The notes under the pieces are model-generated. The model did not search any database. It was not told the origin of the DNA and worked only from the letters and a program-made list of their open reading frames with translations. From NCBI GenBank assembly GCA_910587225.1, contig CAJULT010000012.1, positions 1 through 35,243 on the forward strand: a stretch of DNA of 35,243 nt, read 5' to 3'. The translations under genes were made by a program, and so were the position numbers. The DNA is from an uncultured Christensenellaceae bacterium (GTDB lineage Bacteria; Bacillota; Clostridia; Christensenellales; UBA1242). Positions 1 through 7,918 of this stretch are shown here, piece by piece; within the stretch, counting starts at the first letter, position 1, and each line of letters opens with the position of its first letter.

Positions 1-14
1 AGAAAAAACAAAAA

Positions 15-191
15 ATGCTTAAAGTAACTTGGGTTAAAAGTGCCATTGGTTACAACAAAAAGCAAGCTAAAATAATTGAGGCTCTTGGTCTTACAAAACT
101 CAACCAAACAAAATTACTTCCTGACAACGATTCTATTCGTGGAAGCTTATTCCATGTTAGACACCTCGTTTCAGTAGAAGAAGTGAAGTAG
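15..191 (+). CDS. rpmD: Ribosomal protein L30 (uL30), start uncertain
   Basis: This is a 58-residue protein of the large ribosomal subunit. It begins MLKVTWVKSAIGYNKKQ, the usual L30 opening (short strand, then K-S-x-I-G), and ends in the conserved HLVSVEEV. The length is normal for bacterial L30 and the gene precedes rplO as in the spc operon. The 14 bases before the ATG hold no Shine-Dalgarno sequence, and the frame stays open to the first base of the window. The true start could therefore lie a few codons upstream, outside the window. The identification is secure; the start is not. Confidence 0.9.
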   Translation: MLKVTWVKSAIGYNKKQAKIIEALGLTKLNQTKLLPDNDSIRGSLFHVRHLVSVEEVK

Positions 192-200
192 GAGGGCATC

Positions 201-647
201 ATGCAATTAGAAAATTTAAAACCTGCTGCTGGAGCTACTACTAAGAAAGTTCGCGTTGGTCGCGGAATTGGAAGTGGTATCGGCAAAACAAGTGGTAAGG
301 GACATAAAGGTCAAAACGCTCGTAGTGGCGGTGGCGTTCGTCCCGGATTTGAAGGCGGAAATATCCCTCTTATCAGAAAGCTGGTTATTCGCGGCTTCAA
401 CAACAAAAACTTCAAGAAAAATTACGCTTGCATTAATGTTGGCGAACTTGAAGCTTTTGAAGCTAACGCTGTGATTACTGAAGAGCTTTTATACGAAACA
501 AGATTTATTGGTAGGCGCGAAGCTTATGGTCTTAAAATCTTAGGCGAAGGCGAGCTTACCAAACCACTCACAGTTAAAGCAAACAAATTTACTAAGACTG
601 CCAAAGAGAAAATTGAAAAAGCTGGCGGAAAGGTAGAGGAGTTATAA
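201..647 (+). CDS. rplO: Ribosomal protein L15 (uL15)
   Basis: The product is a 148-residue large-subunit protein that stabilises 23S rRNA. The glycine- and lysine-rich N-terminal arm (GRGIGSGIGKTSGKGHKGQ) is the L15 hallmark and is followed by RSGGGVRPGFEGG. The C-terminal globular part ends in an EKAGGKVEEL tail. It follows rpmD after 9 bp and is preceded by GGAGGG. Its TAA stop shares one base with the secY start (TAATG), which suggests translational coupling to the translocase gene, the usual arrangement in this operon. Confidence 0.98.
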   Translation: MQLENLKPAAGATTKKVRVGRGIGSGIGKTSGKGHKGQNARSGGGVRPGFEGGNIPLIRKLVIRGFNNKNFKKNYACINVGELEAFEANAVITEELLYETRFIGRREAYGLKILGEGELTKPLTVKANKFTKTAKEKIEKAGGKVEEL

Positions 648-1945
648 TGTTTAAAACAATTATCAATGCATTTAAAGTAAAAGACATTCGAAAGAAGATT
701 TTATTGACACTGCTTCTTCTGTTTATTTATCGTCTTGGCTGCTGGATTCCAGCAGTTGGTTTTGACCCACAAGGCATTACAGGGGAAAACGGAAACGCAA
801 TGTTCGACCTTATGAATATGGTCAGCGGTGGTGCGCTTAGTCACTGTTCAGTGCTTGCGCTTGGGGTAACACCGTACATTACAGCGTCAATCGTAATTCA
901 ACTTTTGACGATTGCTGTACCTGCACTTGAAAGACTTTCACGTTCAGGGGAAGACGGAAGAAGAAAAATCAATCTTTATACTCGTATTGCAGCTTTAGTT
1001 TTAGCACTCGCTCAGTCAATCGGTATTGTAGTTGGCTATGCAGGTGTGCTTGATGCTAACGCTCTTTGGGTAGGCGCTCCAACCTGGCTTATCGGAGTTG
1101 GTGTTGTGCTTATCTTAACTGCAGGCGGAATGTTTACTGTTTGGATTGGTGAGAGAATTACCGATCTCGGCATTGGTAACGGAACAAGCCTTCTTATCTT
1201 TGTAGGTATCTTGGCTTCTGCTTCTAACTCTATGTTTGAAGCTTTCCGTATGGTTGGACAGAACATAAGTTATCTTTGGTATATCGCACTCTTTGTAGTT
1301 GCGGTAATTGCAATTTTTGCTTTAATTGCATTTGTGGATAGCGCTGAGAGGAGAGTTCCTGTTCAGTATGCAAAACAAATTAAGGGAAGAAAAATGTATG
1401 GCGGACAAAGCACTTACATCCCTATCCGTGTAAATGGTTCGGGTGTTATGCCAATCATCCTTGCAAGTACATTTATCACTTTCCCACAAATTATTATCAG
1501 CATTGTCGCTCCTCAGTCTGGGGCTATGGAGTGGTATCAAAAATGGCTTGGTACAAATTCTTGGATTTACATTGTTCTGCTTGCTTTGCTTATACTTTTA
1601 TTCTCATTCTTCTGGGCTAAGATTTCCTTTGATCCAAATGATGTGAGCAAGAGAATTCAGCAAAACGGCGGGTTTATTCCGGGTATCCGCGCAGGTAAAC
1701 CTACAGCAGAATATCTAGGCAAGATTTCAAACCGAATTACGCTTTTTGGTGCAATGTTCTTAGCTGTTATTGCTCTCATTCCATCACTTGCCTTTAAGGC
1801 GATAGGTGATGCGACAGGCGCGGGCATCCTTATCAATGCATTTAGTGCAACTGGACTTATGATTGTAGTTTCGGTAGCGCTTGAACTTGATAAGCAGCTT
1901 GAAGCGCAAATGCTCATGAGAAATTATAAAGGTTTCTTAAATTAG
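647..1945 (+). CDS. secY: Protein translocase subunit SecY
   Basis: SecY is the channel-forming subunit of the SecYEG translocon in the cytoplasmic membrane. The protein has 432 residues, the normal size. About ten hydrophobic segments are readable, beginning with ILLTLLLLFIYRLGCWIPAVG. Conserved SecY stretches include the GVTPYITASIVIQLL segment and the RRVPVQYAKQ region of the cytoplasmic loops. The protein ends with LMRNYKGFLN, a standard SecY tail. It overlaps rplO by one base. A 148-bp leader with several hairpins separates it from adk, so downstream expression may be adjusted independently. Confidence 0.98.
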   Translation: MFKTIINAFKVKDIRKKILLTLLLLFIYRLGCWIPAVGFDPQGITGENGNAMFDLMNMVSGGALSHCSVLALGVTPYITASIVIQLLTIAVPALERLSRSGEDGRRKINLYTRIAALVLALAQSIGIVVGYAGVLDANALWVGAPTWLIGVGVVLILTAGGMFTVWIGERITDLGIGNGTSLLIFVGILASASNSMFEAFRMVGQNISYLWYIALFVVAVIAIFALIAFVDSAERRVPVQYAKQIKGRKMYGGQSTYIPIRVNGSGVMPIILASTFITFPQIIISIVAPQSGAMEWYQKWLGTNSWIYIVLLALLILLFSFFWAKISFDPNDVSKRIQQNGGFIPGIRAGKPTAEYLGKISNRITLFGAMFLAVIALIPSLAFKAIGDATGAGILINAFSATGLMIVVSVALELDKQLEAQMLMRNYKGFLN

Positions 1946-1950
1946 ACATA

Positions 1951-2061
1951 TCAGCCGCAAGGTTGTAGTCATAGCTCTCCCGCCGCAGCGGCGGGGGAGT
2001 GCGACCTTTTTCTTGGTCGTTAAAGAAAGAAGTTGTAGCATTGACCCACTCTCATAGGTCA
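1951..2061 (+). promoter_or_regulatory. Hairpin-rich leader/attenuator between secY and adk
   Basis: This gap between two operon genes contains nested inverted repeats. The core CCCGCC (1979-1984) pairs with GGCGGG (1990-1995), inside AAGGTTG (1959-1965), which can pair with CGACCTT (2002-2008) and is followed by a short T run. The same CGACC (2002-2006) can pair instead with GGTCG (2015-2019), so the two folds exclude each other. A third hairpin pairs TGACC (2042-2046) with GGTCA (2057-2061). The layout resembles an intrinsic terminator or attenuator ahead of adk-map-infA. It could also be a REP-like intergenic palindrome. It matches no riboswitch known to me. Confidence 0.45.
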
Positions 2062-2093
2062 AAAAATAATTTGAGGCGGCTTAAGGAGGCTGA

Positions 2094-2723
2094 ATGAACA
2101 TCATTCTTTTAGGAGCGCAAGGAAGCGGCAAAGGTACGCTTGCAAAAAGAATCAAAGCTGACTTTGGACTTGTTCCAATTTCAACTGGAGATTTATTTAG
2201 GCAGAGCATAGCAAATGGTCAGCCGCTAGGACTAGAAGCTAAAAAGTATATGGACAGGGGGGAGCTTGTTCCACTTGACCTAACTTTAAAAATCCTTACC
2301 GAAAGGATTAAGCTTGGTGACTGTGCGAAAGGTGTGATTTTAGATGGTTTTCCTCGCTCAATAGAGCAAGCCGAAGCACTTAAAAAAGTTCTCAAAATCG
2401 ACAGTGTGATTTGCTTAGAACTAAGCAAAGAGCAGTGCATGGAGCGTATGCTCGCAAGGCGGATTTGTCCAAAATGTGGAGCAACTTACAGCACGCTACT
2501 TGGAGATGGGGATACTTGCACTAAGTGCGGTGTAAGCTTAGTCAGGAGGGATGACGATAACCCTGACGCGATAAAGACTCGTCTGGAAGTTTATGAAAAG
2601 ATGACAACACCACTCATAAACTTCTACAGTGATAGGCTTTTAAAAGTATCTGCGGACGTAAGTCCAGAAGAGGTATATAAGCCTGTGAAAGATTTTCTAT
2701 CAAAACTTGGAGGCAAAAAGTGA
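2094..2723 (+). CDS. adk: Adenylate kinase, zinc-lid type
   Basis: The enzyme converts ATP plus AMP to two ADP in the cytoplasm. The protein has 209 residues. The P-loop GAQGSGKGT is at the N-terminus, DGFPRS is the conserved AMP-side motif, and the lid carries four cysteines, C125, C128, C142 and C145. This is the structural-zinc form usual in Gram-positive bacteria. The start is set by AAGGAGG a few bases upstream. The stop overlaps the GTG start of map (GTGA). It lies between secY and map, its standard Firmicutes place. Confidence 0.98.
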   Translation: MNIILLGAQGSGKGTLAKRIKADFGLVPISTGDLFRQSIANGQPLGLEAKKYMDRGELVPLDLTLKILTERIKLGDCAKGVILDGFPRSIEQAEALKKVLKIDSVICLELSKEQCMERMLARRICPKCGATYSTLLGDGDTCTKCGVSLVRRDDDNPDAIKTRLEVYEKMTTPLINFYSDRLLKVSADVSPEEVYKPVKDFLSKLGGKK

Positions 2724-3463
2724 GAACGATGACGCCTGCAGAGCTCGTCTTAATGAGAAAGGCAGGGCAGATTACAAGGGATGCACTTAACTATGCAGAA
2801 ACTTTAATTAAGCCCGGACTTTCAACTTATGATCTTGACAAAATGGTAGAAAAGTTTATAATAGATTGTGGTGCAATTCCGTCCTTTCTAAATTACGAGG
2901 GCTATCCTGCTTCAATTTGTGCTTCCGTCAATGCGATGGTGGTGCATGGAATACCTTCTAAGGATGTTACTTTAAGAGAAGGTGATATTATAAGCATAGA
3001 TGTCGGTGCGATTTATAAAGGTTACAACGGTGACGCAGCAAGAACCTTTCCTGTTGGAAAGATTGCTCCCGAAAAAGCTAGACTTATTGAAGTTACAAAA
3101 AATTGCTTTTTTGAGGGAATTAAAAACCTTAAAGTAGGTCACAGACTTGGAGAGCTTAGTCATGCAATTCAGGTTTATGCCGAAAGTAATGGTTACAGCG
3201 TGGTTAGGGAGCTTGTTGGACATGGCATCGGGAAGAAGATGCACGAGCCGCCTTCTATACCAAACTATGGCAAAGTAACAGATGGACCGATTGTGGTTGA
3301 TAACTGCTGCCTTGCAATTGAGCCTATGATTAACATGGGACGCAAAGAAGTTTGGTTACTTGAAGATGGCTGGGGAGTTGTCACTCGTGACGGAAAACCG
3401 TCAGCGCATTATGAAAACACCGTACTTGTTACCAAGGACGGAGTAGAAATTCTGACTTTGTAG
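2720..3463 (+). CDS. map: Methionine aminopeptidase, type I
   Basis: This enzyme removes the initiator methionine from new proteins after deformylation (a deformylase gene is at 17438). The protein has 247 residues. The five metal ligands of the family are present as D94, D105, H168, E201 and E232, in the contexts IDVGA, NGDAART, GHGIG, AIEPM and YENT. There is no N-terminal zinc-finger extension, so it is the short type Ia form. The GTG start overlaps the adk stop by four bases; an ATG three codons further in is an alternative start. Confidence 0.97.
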   Translation: MRTMTPAELVLMRKAGQITRDALNYAETLIKPGLSTYDLDKMVEKFIIDCGAIPSFLNYEGYPASICASVNAMVVHGIPSKDVTLREGDIISIDVGAIYKGYNGDAARTFPVGKIAPEKARLIEVTKNCFFEGIKNLKVGHRLGELSHAIQVYAESNGYSVVRELVGHGIGKKMHEPPSIPNYGKVTDGPIVVDNCCLAIEPMINMGRKEVWLLEDGWGVVTRDGKPSAHYENTVLVTKDGVEILTL

Positions 3464-3470
3464 GTGAAAT

Positions 3471-3737
3471 ATGAAGCTTGGAGATTTAGTAATAGCGACT
3501 GCGGGAAAAGAAAAGGGGCAAACCCTTGTAGTTGTAGGAGCGGACAGTCAGTTTGTCCTTCTTGCAGATGGGAAGCGGCTAAAAGCAGCTAAGCCCAAAA
3601 GAAAAAGCTTAAAGCATGTGAAAGCGTGCAAAGGGCAGCTTGACCTAACGTGCGAAGAGTTAAAACTTGAGCGGGTCAATGCAAAAATAAGAAATTATCT
3701 TAAAAAGGAGAGAGCATGTCAAAAGAAGACGTTATAG
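3471..3737 (+). CDS. KOW-domain RNA-binding protein (L14e-like)
   Basis: This is an 88-residue, very basic protein. The N-terminal half (MKLGDLVIATAGKEKGQ, residues 1-17) is a KOW-type beta-barrel start, as found in ribosome-associated proteins. The C-terminal half is rich in lysine and arginine. Clostridial genomes often carry such a KOW protein between map and infA, annotated as L14e-like, and its position here fits. The precise role is not established; binding to rRNA or the ribosome is an inference from domain and operon. Its last 22 bases overlap the start of infA. Confidence 0.8.
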   Translation: MKLGDLVIATAGKEKGQTLVVVGADSQFVLLADGKRLKAAKPKRKSLKHVKACKGQLDLTCEELKLERVNAKIRNYLKKERACQKKTL

Positions 3738-3937
3738 AATTCGAAGGCATTGTTGAAGAGGTGCTTCCAAACACCACATTCAGAGTGCGCCTTACAAACG
3801 GACATGTTATTACAACCTATATTTCCGGCAAACTTAGAAAAAACTTTATTAAAGTGCTGGAAGGGGACAAAGTTAAAGTCGAAATGAGCCCTTACGATCT
3901 TACTAAGGGCAGGATTACTTGGAGAGAAAAGGGTTAA
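3716..3937 (+). CDS. infA: Translation initiation factor IF-1
   Basis: IF-1 binds the A site of the 30S subunit during initiation. The protein has 73 residues, the normal size, with a single OB (S1-like) fold. It reads MSKEDVIEFEGIVEEVLPN at the N-terminus and has the family motif SPYDLTKGRI near the end. AAAAAGGAG lies just before the ATG and inside the end of the KOW gene, so the two are probably translationally coupled. rpmJ follows after 13 bp. Confidence 0.98.
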   Translation: MSKEDVIEFEGIVEEVLPNTTFRVRLTNGHVITTYISGKLRKNFIKVLEGDKVKVEMSPYDLTKGRITWREKG

Positions 3938-3950
3938 AAAGGAGCAGGTA

Positions 3951-4067
3951 ATGAAAGTTAGAGCATCTGTAAAGCCAATGTGCGACAAGTGTAGAGTAAT
4001 CAAAAGGAACGGTAAGGTAATGGTTATCTGTTCTAAGAGTGCAAAACATAAGCAGACACAAGGCTAA
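3951..4067 (+). CDS. rpmJ: Ribosomal protein L36 (bL36), zinc-binding form
   Basis: This is a 38-residue large-subunit protein. It starts MKVRASVKPMCDKC and ends KHKQTQG. The zinc ligands C11, C14, C27 and H33 are all present, so this is the C+ paralogue rather than the zinc-free form. GGAG precedes the ATG. The location between infA and rpsM is the standard one in bacteria. Confidence 0.97.
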   Translation: MKVRASVKPMCDKCRVIKRNGKVMVICSKSAKHKQTQG

Positions 4068-4093
4068 AAAAATTAAATGGAGGAAAAAAATAA

Positions 4094-4471
4094 ATGGCAA
4101 GAATTGCTGGTGTAGACCTACCTAGAGAAAAAAGATTGGAACTCGGACTTACCTATATCTATGGTATTGGAAGAGTTACTTCTAACAAGATTTGTGAAGC
4201 AACAGGCGTAAGCGCAGATATTCGCGTTAAAGACCTTACTGACGACCAAGTTGCTAAACTTCGTAACTATATTGAACATAACGTTATAGTTGAAGGTGAA
4301 CTTCGTAAAAAAGTCGACATGGACATTAAGAAACTTAGCGAGATTGGATGCTATCGTGGCGTTCGTCACCGCAAAGGACTTCCTGTTCGTGGTCAAAATA
4401 CAAGAAACAATTCTAGAACTCGCAAAGGACCTAAGAAGGTTGTTGCTGGTAGTTCTAAGAAGGGTAAATAA
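4094..4471 (+). CDS. rpsM: Ribosomal protein S13 (uS13)
   Basis: The product is a 125-residue small-subunit head protein that contacts the P-site tRNA and the subunit bridge. It begins MARIAGVDLPREKR and contains the helix-two-turn-helix region YIYGIGRVTSNKI. It then carries RGVRHRKGLPVRGQ and TRNNSRTRKGPKK, all invariant in S13, followed by a basic tail. GGAGG lies upstream of the ATG. It is followed by rpsK after 11 bp. Confidence 0.98.
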   Translation: MARIAGVDLPREKRLELGLTYIYGIGRVTSNKICEATGVSADIRVKDLTDDQVAKLRNYIEHNVIVEGELRKKVDMDIKKLSEIGCYRGVRHRKGLPVRGQNTRNNSRTRKGPKKVVAGSSKKGK

Positions 4472-4482
4472 AGGAGATTAAT

Positions 4483-4878
4483 ATGGCACAGCCTAAGAAA
4501 ACTACAAAAACTAAAAAGAGAGTTTCTAGAAATATTTCTAGCGGTCAAGTACATATCAAGACTTCTTTTAACAATACCATTGTTACCTTCACTGACTGCG
4601 ACGGAAATGCACTTTCTTGGTGCTCATCTGGTAAATTGAACCTCAAAGGTTCAAAGAAAAGCACACCTTTCGCTGCTCAAACTTGTGTTGAGGAAGCTGC
4701 TAAGGTTGCTAAAGAACATGGAATTCAGAGCGTTGAAGTTTATGTAAAAGGACCGGGCAGCGGGCGTGAACTTGCTATCCGTTCACTTCAAAACTGCGAC
4801 CTCAATGTTACTTTAATTAAGGACGTTTCTCCAATCGCGCATAACGGTTGCAGACCTCCTAAAACAAGAAGAATTTAA
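4483..4878 (+). CDS. rpsK: Ribosomal protein S11 (uS11)
   Basis: This 131-residue protein sits on the platform of the 30S subunit near the mRNA exit. Diagnostic stretches are HIKTSFNNTIVTFTD, then GPGSGRE, and the C-terminal DVSPIAHNGCRPPKTRR. The N-terminal 15 residues are a basic tail. It has a good ribosome binding site (AAAGGAG) and lies 11 bp after rpsM and 12 bp before rpsD. Confidence 0.98.
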   Translation: MAQPKKTTKTKKRVSRNISSGQVHIKTSFNNTIVTFTDCDGNALSWCSSGKLNLKGSKKSTPFAAQTCVEEAAKVAKEHGIQSVEVYVKGPGSGRELAIRSLQNCDLNVTLIKDVSPIAHNGCRPPKTRRI

Positions 4879-4890
4879 AAGGAGAAAACT

Positions 4891-5517
4891 ATGGCTAGAA
4901 CTATTGAACCTGACTGCCGTCAGTGTAGACGCGAAGGTTGCAAGCTTTTCCTTAAAGGTGAGCGTTGCACAACTAAGAAGTGCGCTATGGAAAGACGCCC
5001 TGTTATTCCTGGACAACATGGTAATTCAAGAAGACGTGTGACTTTCAGTGAATATGGCACTCAACTTCGTGAAAAACAAAAAGTTAAAAGAATGTACGGC
5101 ATTCTTGAAAGACAATTTAGAGAATATTATGAGGAAGCTGAACGTATGAAAGGCGTTACCGGCGCTAACATGCTTTCTCTTATCGAAAGACGCCTTGACA
5201 ATGTTGTTTACAGAATGGGCATCGGTGCAAGCAGAAAACAGTGCCGTCAAATTGTAAATCATGGCCTTATTACTGTAAATGGCAAGCGTGTAAACATTCC
5301 TTCTTACAGCGTTAAAGCAGGTGATGTGATTGCAGTTAAAGAAAATAAGCAAGACAACGAAATGTTTAAATCACTTAAAGGCATGAAAGTTGTTATGCCT
5401 AAATGGCTTGAATTCGATACTAACACTCTTACTGGAAAAATCTTAGCACTTCCAACAAGAGAAGATGTCGACGCTGATATCAAAGAACAGCTTATCATTG
5501 AGTTGTATTCAAGGTAA
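4891..5517 (+). CDS. rpsD: Ribosomal protein S4 (uS4), zinc-finger form
   Basis: S4 nucleates 30S assembly and in many bacteria represses its own operon. The protein has 208 residues. The N-terminus has cysteines C9, C12, C17, C26 and C31, so this is the zinc-binding version of S4. An S4 RNA-binding domain follows at about residues 100-160 (LDNVVYRMGIGASRKQCRQ and VNGKRVNIPS). It lies between rpsK and rpoA, the typical alpha-operon order. Self-regulation is known for the family; no specific target is proven here. Confidence 0.97.
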   Translation: MARTIEPDCRQCRREGCKLFLKGERCTTKKCAMERRPVIPGQHGNSRRRVTFSEYGTQLREKQKVKRMYGILERQFREYYEEAERMKGVTGANMLSLIERRLDNVVYRMGIGASRKQCRQIVNHGLITVNGKRVNIPSYSVKAGDVIAVKENKQDNEMFKSLKGMKVVMPKWLEFDTNTLTGKILALPTREDVDADIKEQLIIELYSR

Positions 5518-5532
5518 TTGGAGGGAATTATT

Positions 5533-6483
5533 ATGGAAATGGAAAGACCTAGAATTAGTTGTGAGGAAACCGAAGGCGGAAGCTATGCAAGATTTGTGGT
5601 TGAACCTCTTGAAAAAGGGTATGGTATTACAATCGGAAATACCATGAGAAGAACTCTTCTCTCTGCTCTTCCTGGTTCAGCTGCTATTGCTGTGCGTATT
5701 GCTGGCGTGGCTCACGAATTTTCAACAATCAGAGGAGTAACCGAGGATGTTGTTGACATCATCTTAAACCTTAAATCACTTGCTGTAAAGTGCGCAAATA
5801 GTGACCGTGATTTTGTTAGCTATCTTCGCATCAGAAAGTCAACTCCGGGAGTTGTAACTGCTAGAGATTTTGAGGCTAACGATGAAGTTACTATTCTCAA
5901 CCCAGACCTCTACATTTGTACTATGGATGAGGGCGGCGTACTTGATCTTGACCTTATGATCGGAAATGGACGTGGATACGTTCCAAACACTGTCAACAAA
6001 ACAAAGTTTGATAACATTGATTTCATCGCTATGGACTCAATCTTCTCACCTGTAAAGAAAGTTAACTTTAACGTTGAGAACACTCGTGTTGGACAAAGCG
6101 TTGACTTTGATAAACTTACTGTTGAAGTTGAAACAAACGGAACTACTTCTGCTCGTGAAATCGTAGCCCTTGCTGGCAAGATTATCGTTGAGCATATCGG
6201 TCTGTTTGTTGAGCTTTGCTCTTCAATGAATAGTATGGACATCCTTGTTTCTAGAGAAGAGGATAGACAAATCAAACTTATGGAACTTCCTATTGAAGAA
6301 ATGGACCTTTCTGTTCGTTCTTACAACTGCTTAAAGAGAGCAGGTGTAAACACTATCGAAGACCTCGTTAAAAAGTCGAGAGGTGATATGCTTAAAGTTA
6401 AGAACCTTGGCATTAAGTCTATCGATGAGGTTATTGCGAAACTTGAAAGTTATGGACTTTCTCTTCGCAAAGATGAAGATTAA
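5533..6483 (+). CDS. rpoA: RNA polymerase alpha subunit
   Basis: The alpha subunit scaffolds RNA polymerase assembly and reads UP elements. The start is taken as the ATG at 5533 because GGAGGG lies just before it; the in-frame TTG at 5518 would place that site inside the gene. The protein has 316 residues. The N-terminal domain (to about residue 230) contains YGITIGNTMRRTLLSALPG. The C-terminal DNA-binding domain (about 245-316) has VRSYNCLKRAGVNTIEDL and LGIKSIDEV. Length and motifs are normal. Confidence 0.97.
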   Translation: MEMERPRISCEETEGGSYARFVVEPLEKGYGITIGNTMRRTLLSALPGSAAIAVRIAGVAHEFSTIRGVTEDVVDIILNLKSLAVKCANSDRDFVSYLRIRKSTPGVVTARDFEANDEVTILNPDLYICTMDEGGVLDLDLMIGNGRGYVPNTVNKTKFDNIDFIAMDSIFSPVKKVNFNVENTRVGQSVDFDKLTVEVETNGTTSAREIVALAGKIIVEHIGLFVELCSSMNSMDILVSREEDRQIKLMELPIEEMDLSVRSYNCLKRAGVNTIEDLVKKSRGDMLKVKNLGIKSIDEVIAKLESYGLSLRKDED

Positions 6484-6495
6484 AAGGAGAAAATT

Positions 6496-7005
6496 ATGGC
6501 TAACGATAAATTAGGCAGACCATCAAAAGAAAAGGATGCAATGCTTCGCGGCCTTGTTAGCGACCTTTTGTGGCAGGGCAGAGTTGAAACCACTTTGGCT
6601 AGAGCTAAAAACGTTCAACGCCAAGCTGAAAAACTTTTAACTCTTGCCATCAATTCCTATGAGGACATTGTTAAAGCTTCTAAGCAGGTTAAGGACGACA
6701 AAGGCGTTAAGGTTAACACAACCGTAACTAACGACGGCCCTAAAAAATTACAAGCTCGTAGAGCGCTTATGGCTTACCTTCTTGATAGACAGGAACAACG
6801 TAAACCAAAAGAATCTGTAGAAGCTTTTAAAGCAAGAACTGCTGGCATTAATCACCCACTTCTTGAAAAGATTTTCAATGTATATGCTCCTAAATATGCA
6901 GGACGTGCAAAGGAAGTTGGACAGGGCGGTGGATACACAAGAGTTATTAAACTTGGACAGCGCCGCGGTGATGCAGCTGAAATGGCTGTTGTTGAACTTA
7001 TATAA
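6496..7005 (+). CDS. rplQ: Ribosomal protein L17 (bL17), extended
   Basis: This is a large-subunit protein near the exit tunnel and the last gene of the alpha operon. It begins MANDKLGRPSKEKDAMLRGL and ends GYTRVIKLGQRRGDAAEM, both typical of L17. At 169 residues it is about 50 longer than the common 115-125 form. The extra residues lie in the middle, roughly residues 55-115, rich in lysine and arginine, between the two conserved halves. Similar central insertions occur in several clostridial lineages. GGAG precedes the ATG and a terminator follows at 7014. Confidence 0.96.
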   Translation: MANDKLGRPSKEKDAMLRGLVSDLLWQGRVETTLARAKNVQRQAEKLLTLAINSYEDIVKASKQVKDDKGVKVNTTVTNDGPKKLQARRALMAYLLDRQEQRKPKESVEAFKARTAGINHPLLEKIFNVYAPKYAGRAKEVGQGGGYTRVIKLGQRRGDAAEMAVVELI

Positions 7006-7013
7006 GACTATTT

Positions 7014-7043
7014 AAAAAAGAATAGCAATGGCTATTCTTTTTT
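7014..7043 (+). terminator. Intrinsic terminator after rplQ
   Basis: GAATAGC (7020-7026) pairs perfectly with GCTATTC (7031-7037) around an AATG loop. An A run on the left and a T run on the right (7038-7043) complete a classic Rho-independent terminator. It ends the ribosomal protein and rpoA transcript. Confidence 0.92.
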
Positions 7044-7106
7044 ATTAGTCATATTTCGACAAGTAAATGTTTCTTTGTTAGGGCATGAAAAACTTATAAT
7101 ATATGT

Positions 7107-7805
7107 ATGGAAGAGATTATGTTTCTGTCCAAAGCGGGCAGCTATTTTTATGTGTTAAATGAAAAGGGGTTAAACATTCGTAGAGCGGATAATTATAAGG
7201 TCATTATAAGTTTTTCGGAGAGCGAAGTTAAACCTATTCAAAGTTTTAGTTTTTTTAAAATGCCGCAGGCGAAAGATATTATTTGTGACAATTTTGAAGC
7301 CGACCTTATAAGCTTTTTCAAAAATGCGACAAATGAAAAAACTCTTACATGGCTGCCGCCCTTTGTTTTTATGAATGCTAAGCTTCTCGGTAGAGCTTTT
7401 GACGGGCTTGAAAGGTATTATGGAAAAGAGGCAAAATCGCTTATTTTAAGTGAAAAATATGATAAAAACCTAATAATCAGTTATCTTTTTGAATTAAAAG
7501 AGAAATGCTGTTCCCTTATTAAGGGCAAAGTTGATGCGCTTGTTAAAACTTATGGGCAGAAGGCGATACAGCTAGTACATGATGAATGGCGGTATCAAAG
7601 CGATTCGTGGATTAAAAATAGACTTGGCTTGTTGCGTGAGGCTCGAAACCTATTAAAGCAAAGAGGGCAGAGGTCAGTACTAGACATGGCAGCACAGGAT
7701 GACAAATTAAATGAAAAGCAAAAAGAAATTCTAAGAGATATTGTTGAATATAATAGGGTGGAAATCAAAAGTTATAGCAAGAGAAAGAAAAACGAAGATA
7801 TTTAA
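7107..7805 (+). CDS. Unrecognised cytoplasmic protein, 232 residues
   Basis: I do not recognise this protein. It has no signal peptide or membrane segment and looks soluble, with aromatic-rich sequence in the first 110 residues and a charged helical second half. Notable stretches are TWLPPFVFMNAKLLGRAF (about 90-107) and RNLLKQRGQRS. A TATAAT at 7095-7100 puts the likely transcript start on or next to the first ATG, so the message could be leaderless. Alternatively, translation may begin at the ATG at 7119, which has GGAAGAG just before it. It is a single-gene unit between two terminators, with codon use like its neighbours. Confidence 0.75.
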   Translation: MEEIMFLSKAGSYFYVLNEKGLNIRRADNYKVIISFSESEVKPIQSFSFFKMPQAKDIICDNFEADLISFFKNATNEKTLTWLPPFVFMNAKLLGRAFDGLERYYGKEAKSLILSEKYDKNLIISYLFELKEKCCSLIKGKVDALVKTYGQKAIQLVHDEWRYQSDSWIKNRLGLLREARNLLKQRGQRSVLDMAAQDDKLNEKQKEILRDIVEYNRVEIKSYSKRKKNEDI

Positions 7806-7806
7806 C

Positions 7807-7838
7807 AAAAAAAAGATGAGCAGGGTTCATCTTTTTTT
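7807..7838 (+). terminator. Intrinsic terminator after the 7107-7805 gene
   Basis: AGATGA (7814-7819) pairs with TCATCT (7827-7832). It is extended by an A run on the left against a T run on the right (7832-7838). The A and T runs make it potentially bidirectional. Confidence 0.9.
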
Positions 7839-7872
7839 GTTTATCAAAAATTGGTTTTAATTTGCAAAATAT

Positions 7873-7901
7873 TTGGACTTTTTTTAACAAATTGATATAC
7901 T
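7873..7901 (+). promoter_or_regulatory. SigA-type promoter for PHP-whiA-dnaE
   Basis: TTGGAC (7873-7878) and TATACT (7896-7901) are 17 bp apart, with an extended -10 TG at 7893-7894. The predicted transcript start is about 7908. This nearly abuts the AAGGAG ribosome site (7908-7913) of the first gene, so the 5' leader would be very short. Confidence 0.75.
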
Positions 7902-7918
7902 AAACCTAAGGAGATAAA

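Noticed and set aside
5518..5532. TTG start giving rpoA five extra residues
   Set aside because: The GGAGGG ribosome site lies within these codons and is correctly spaced for the ATG at 5533.
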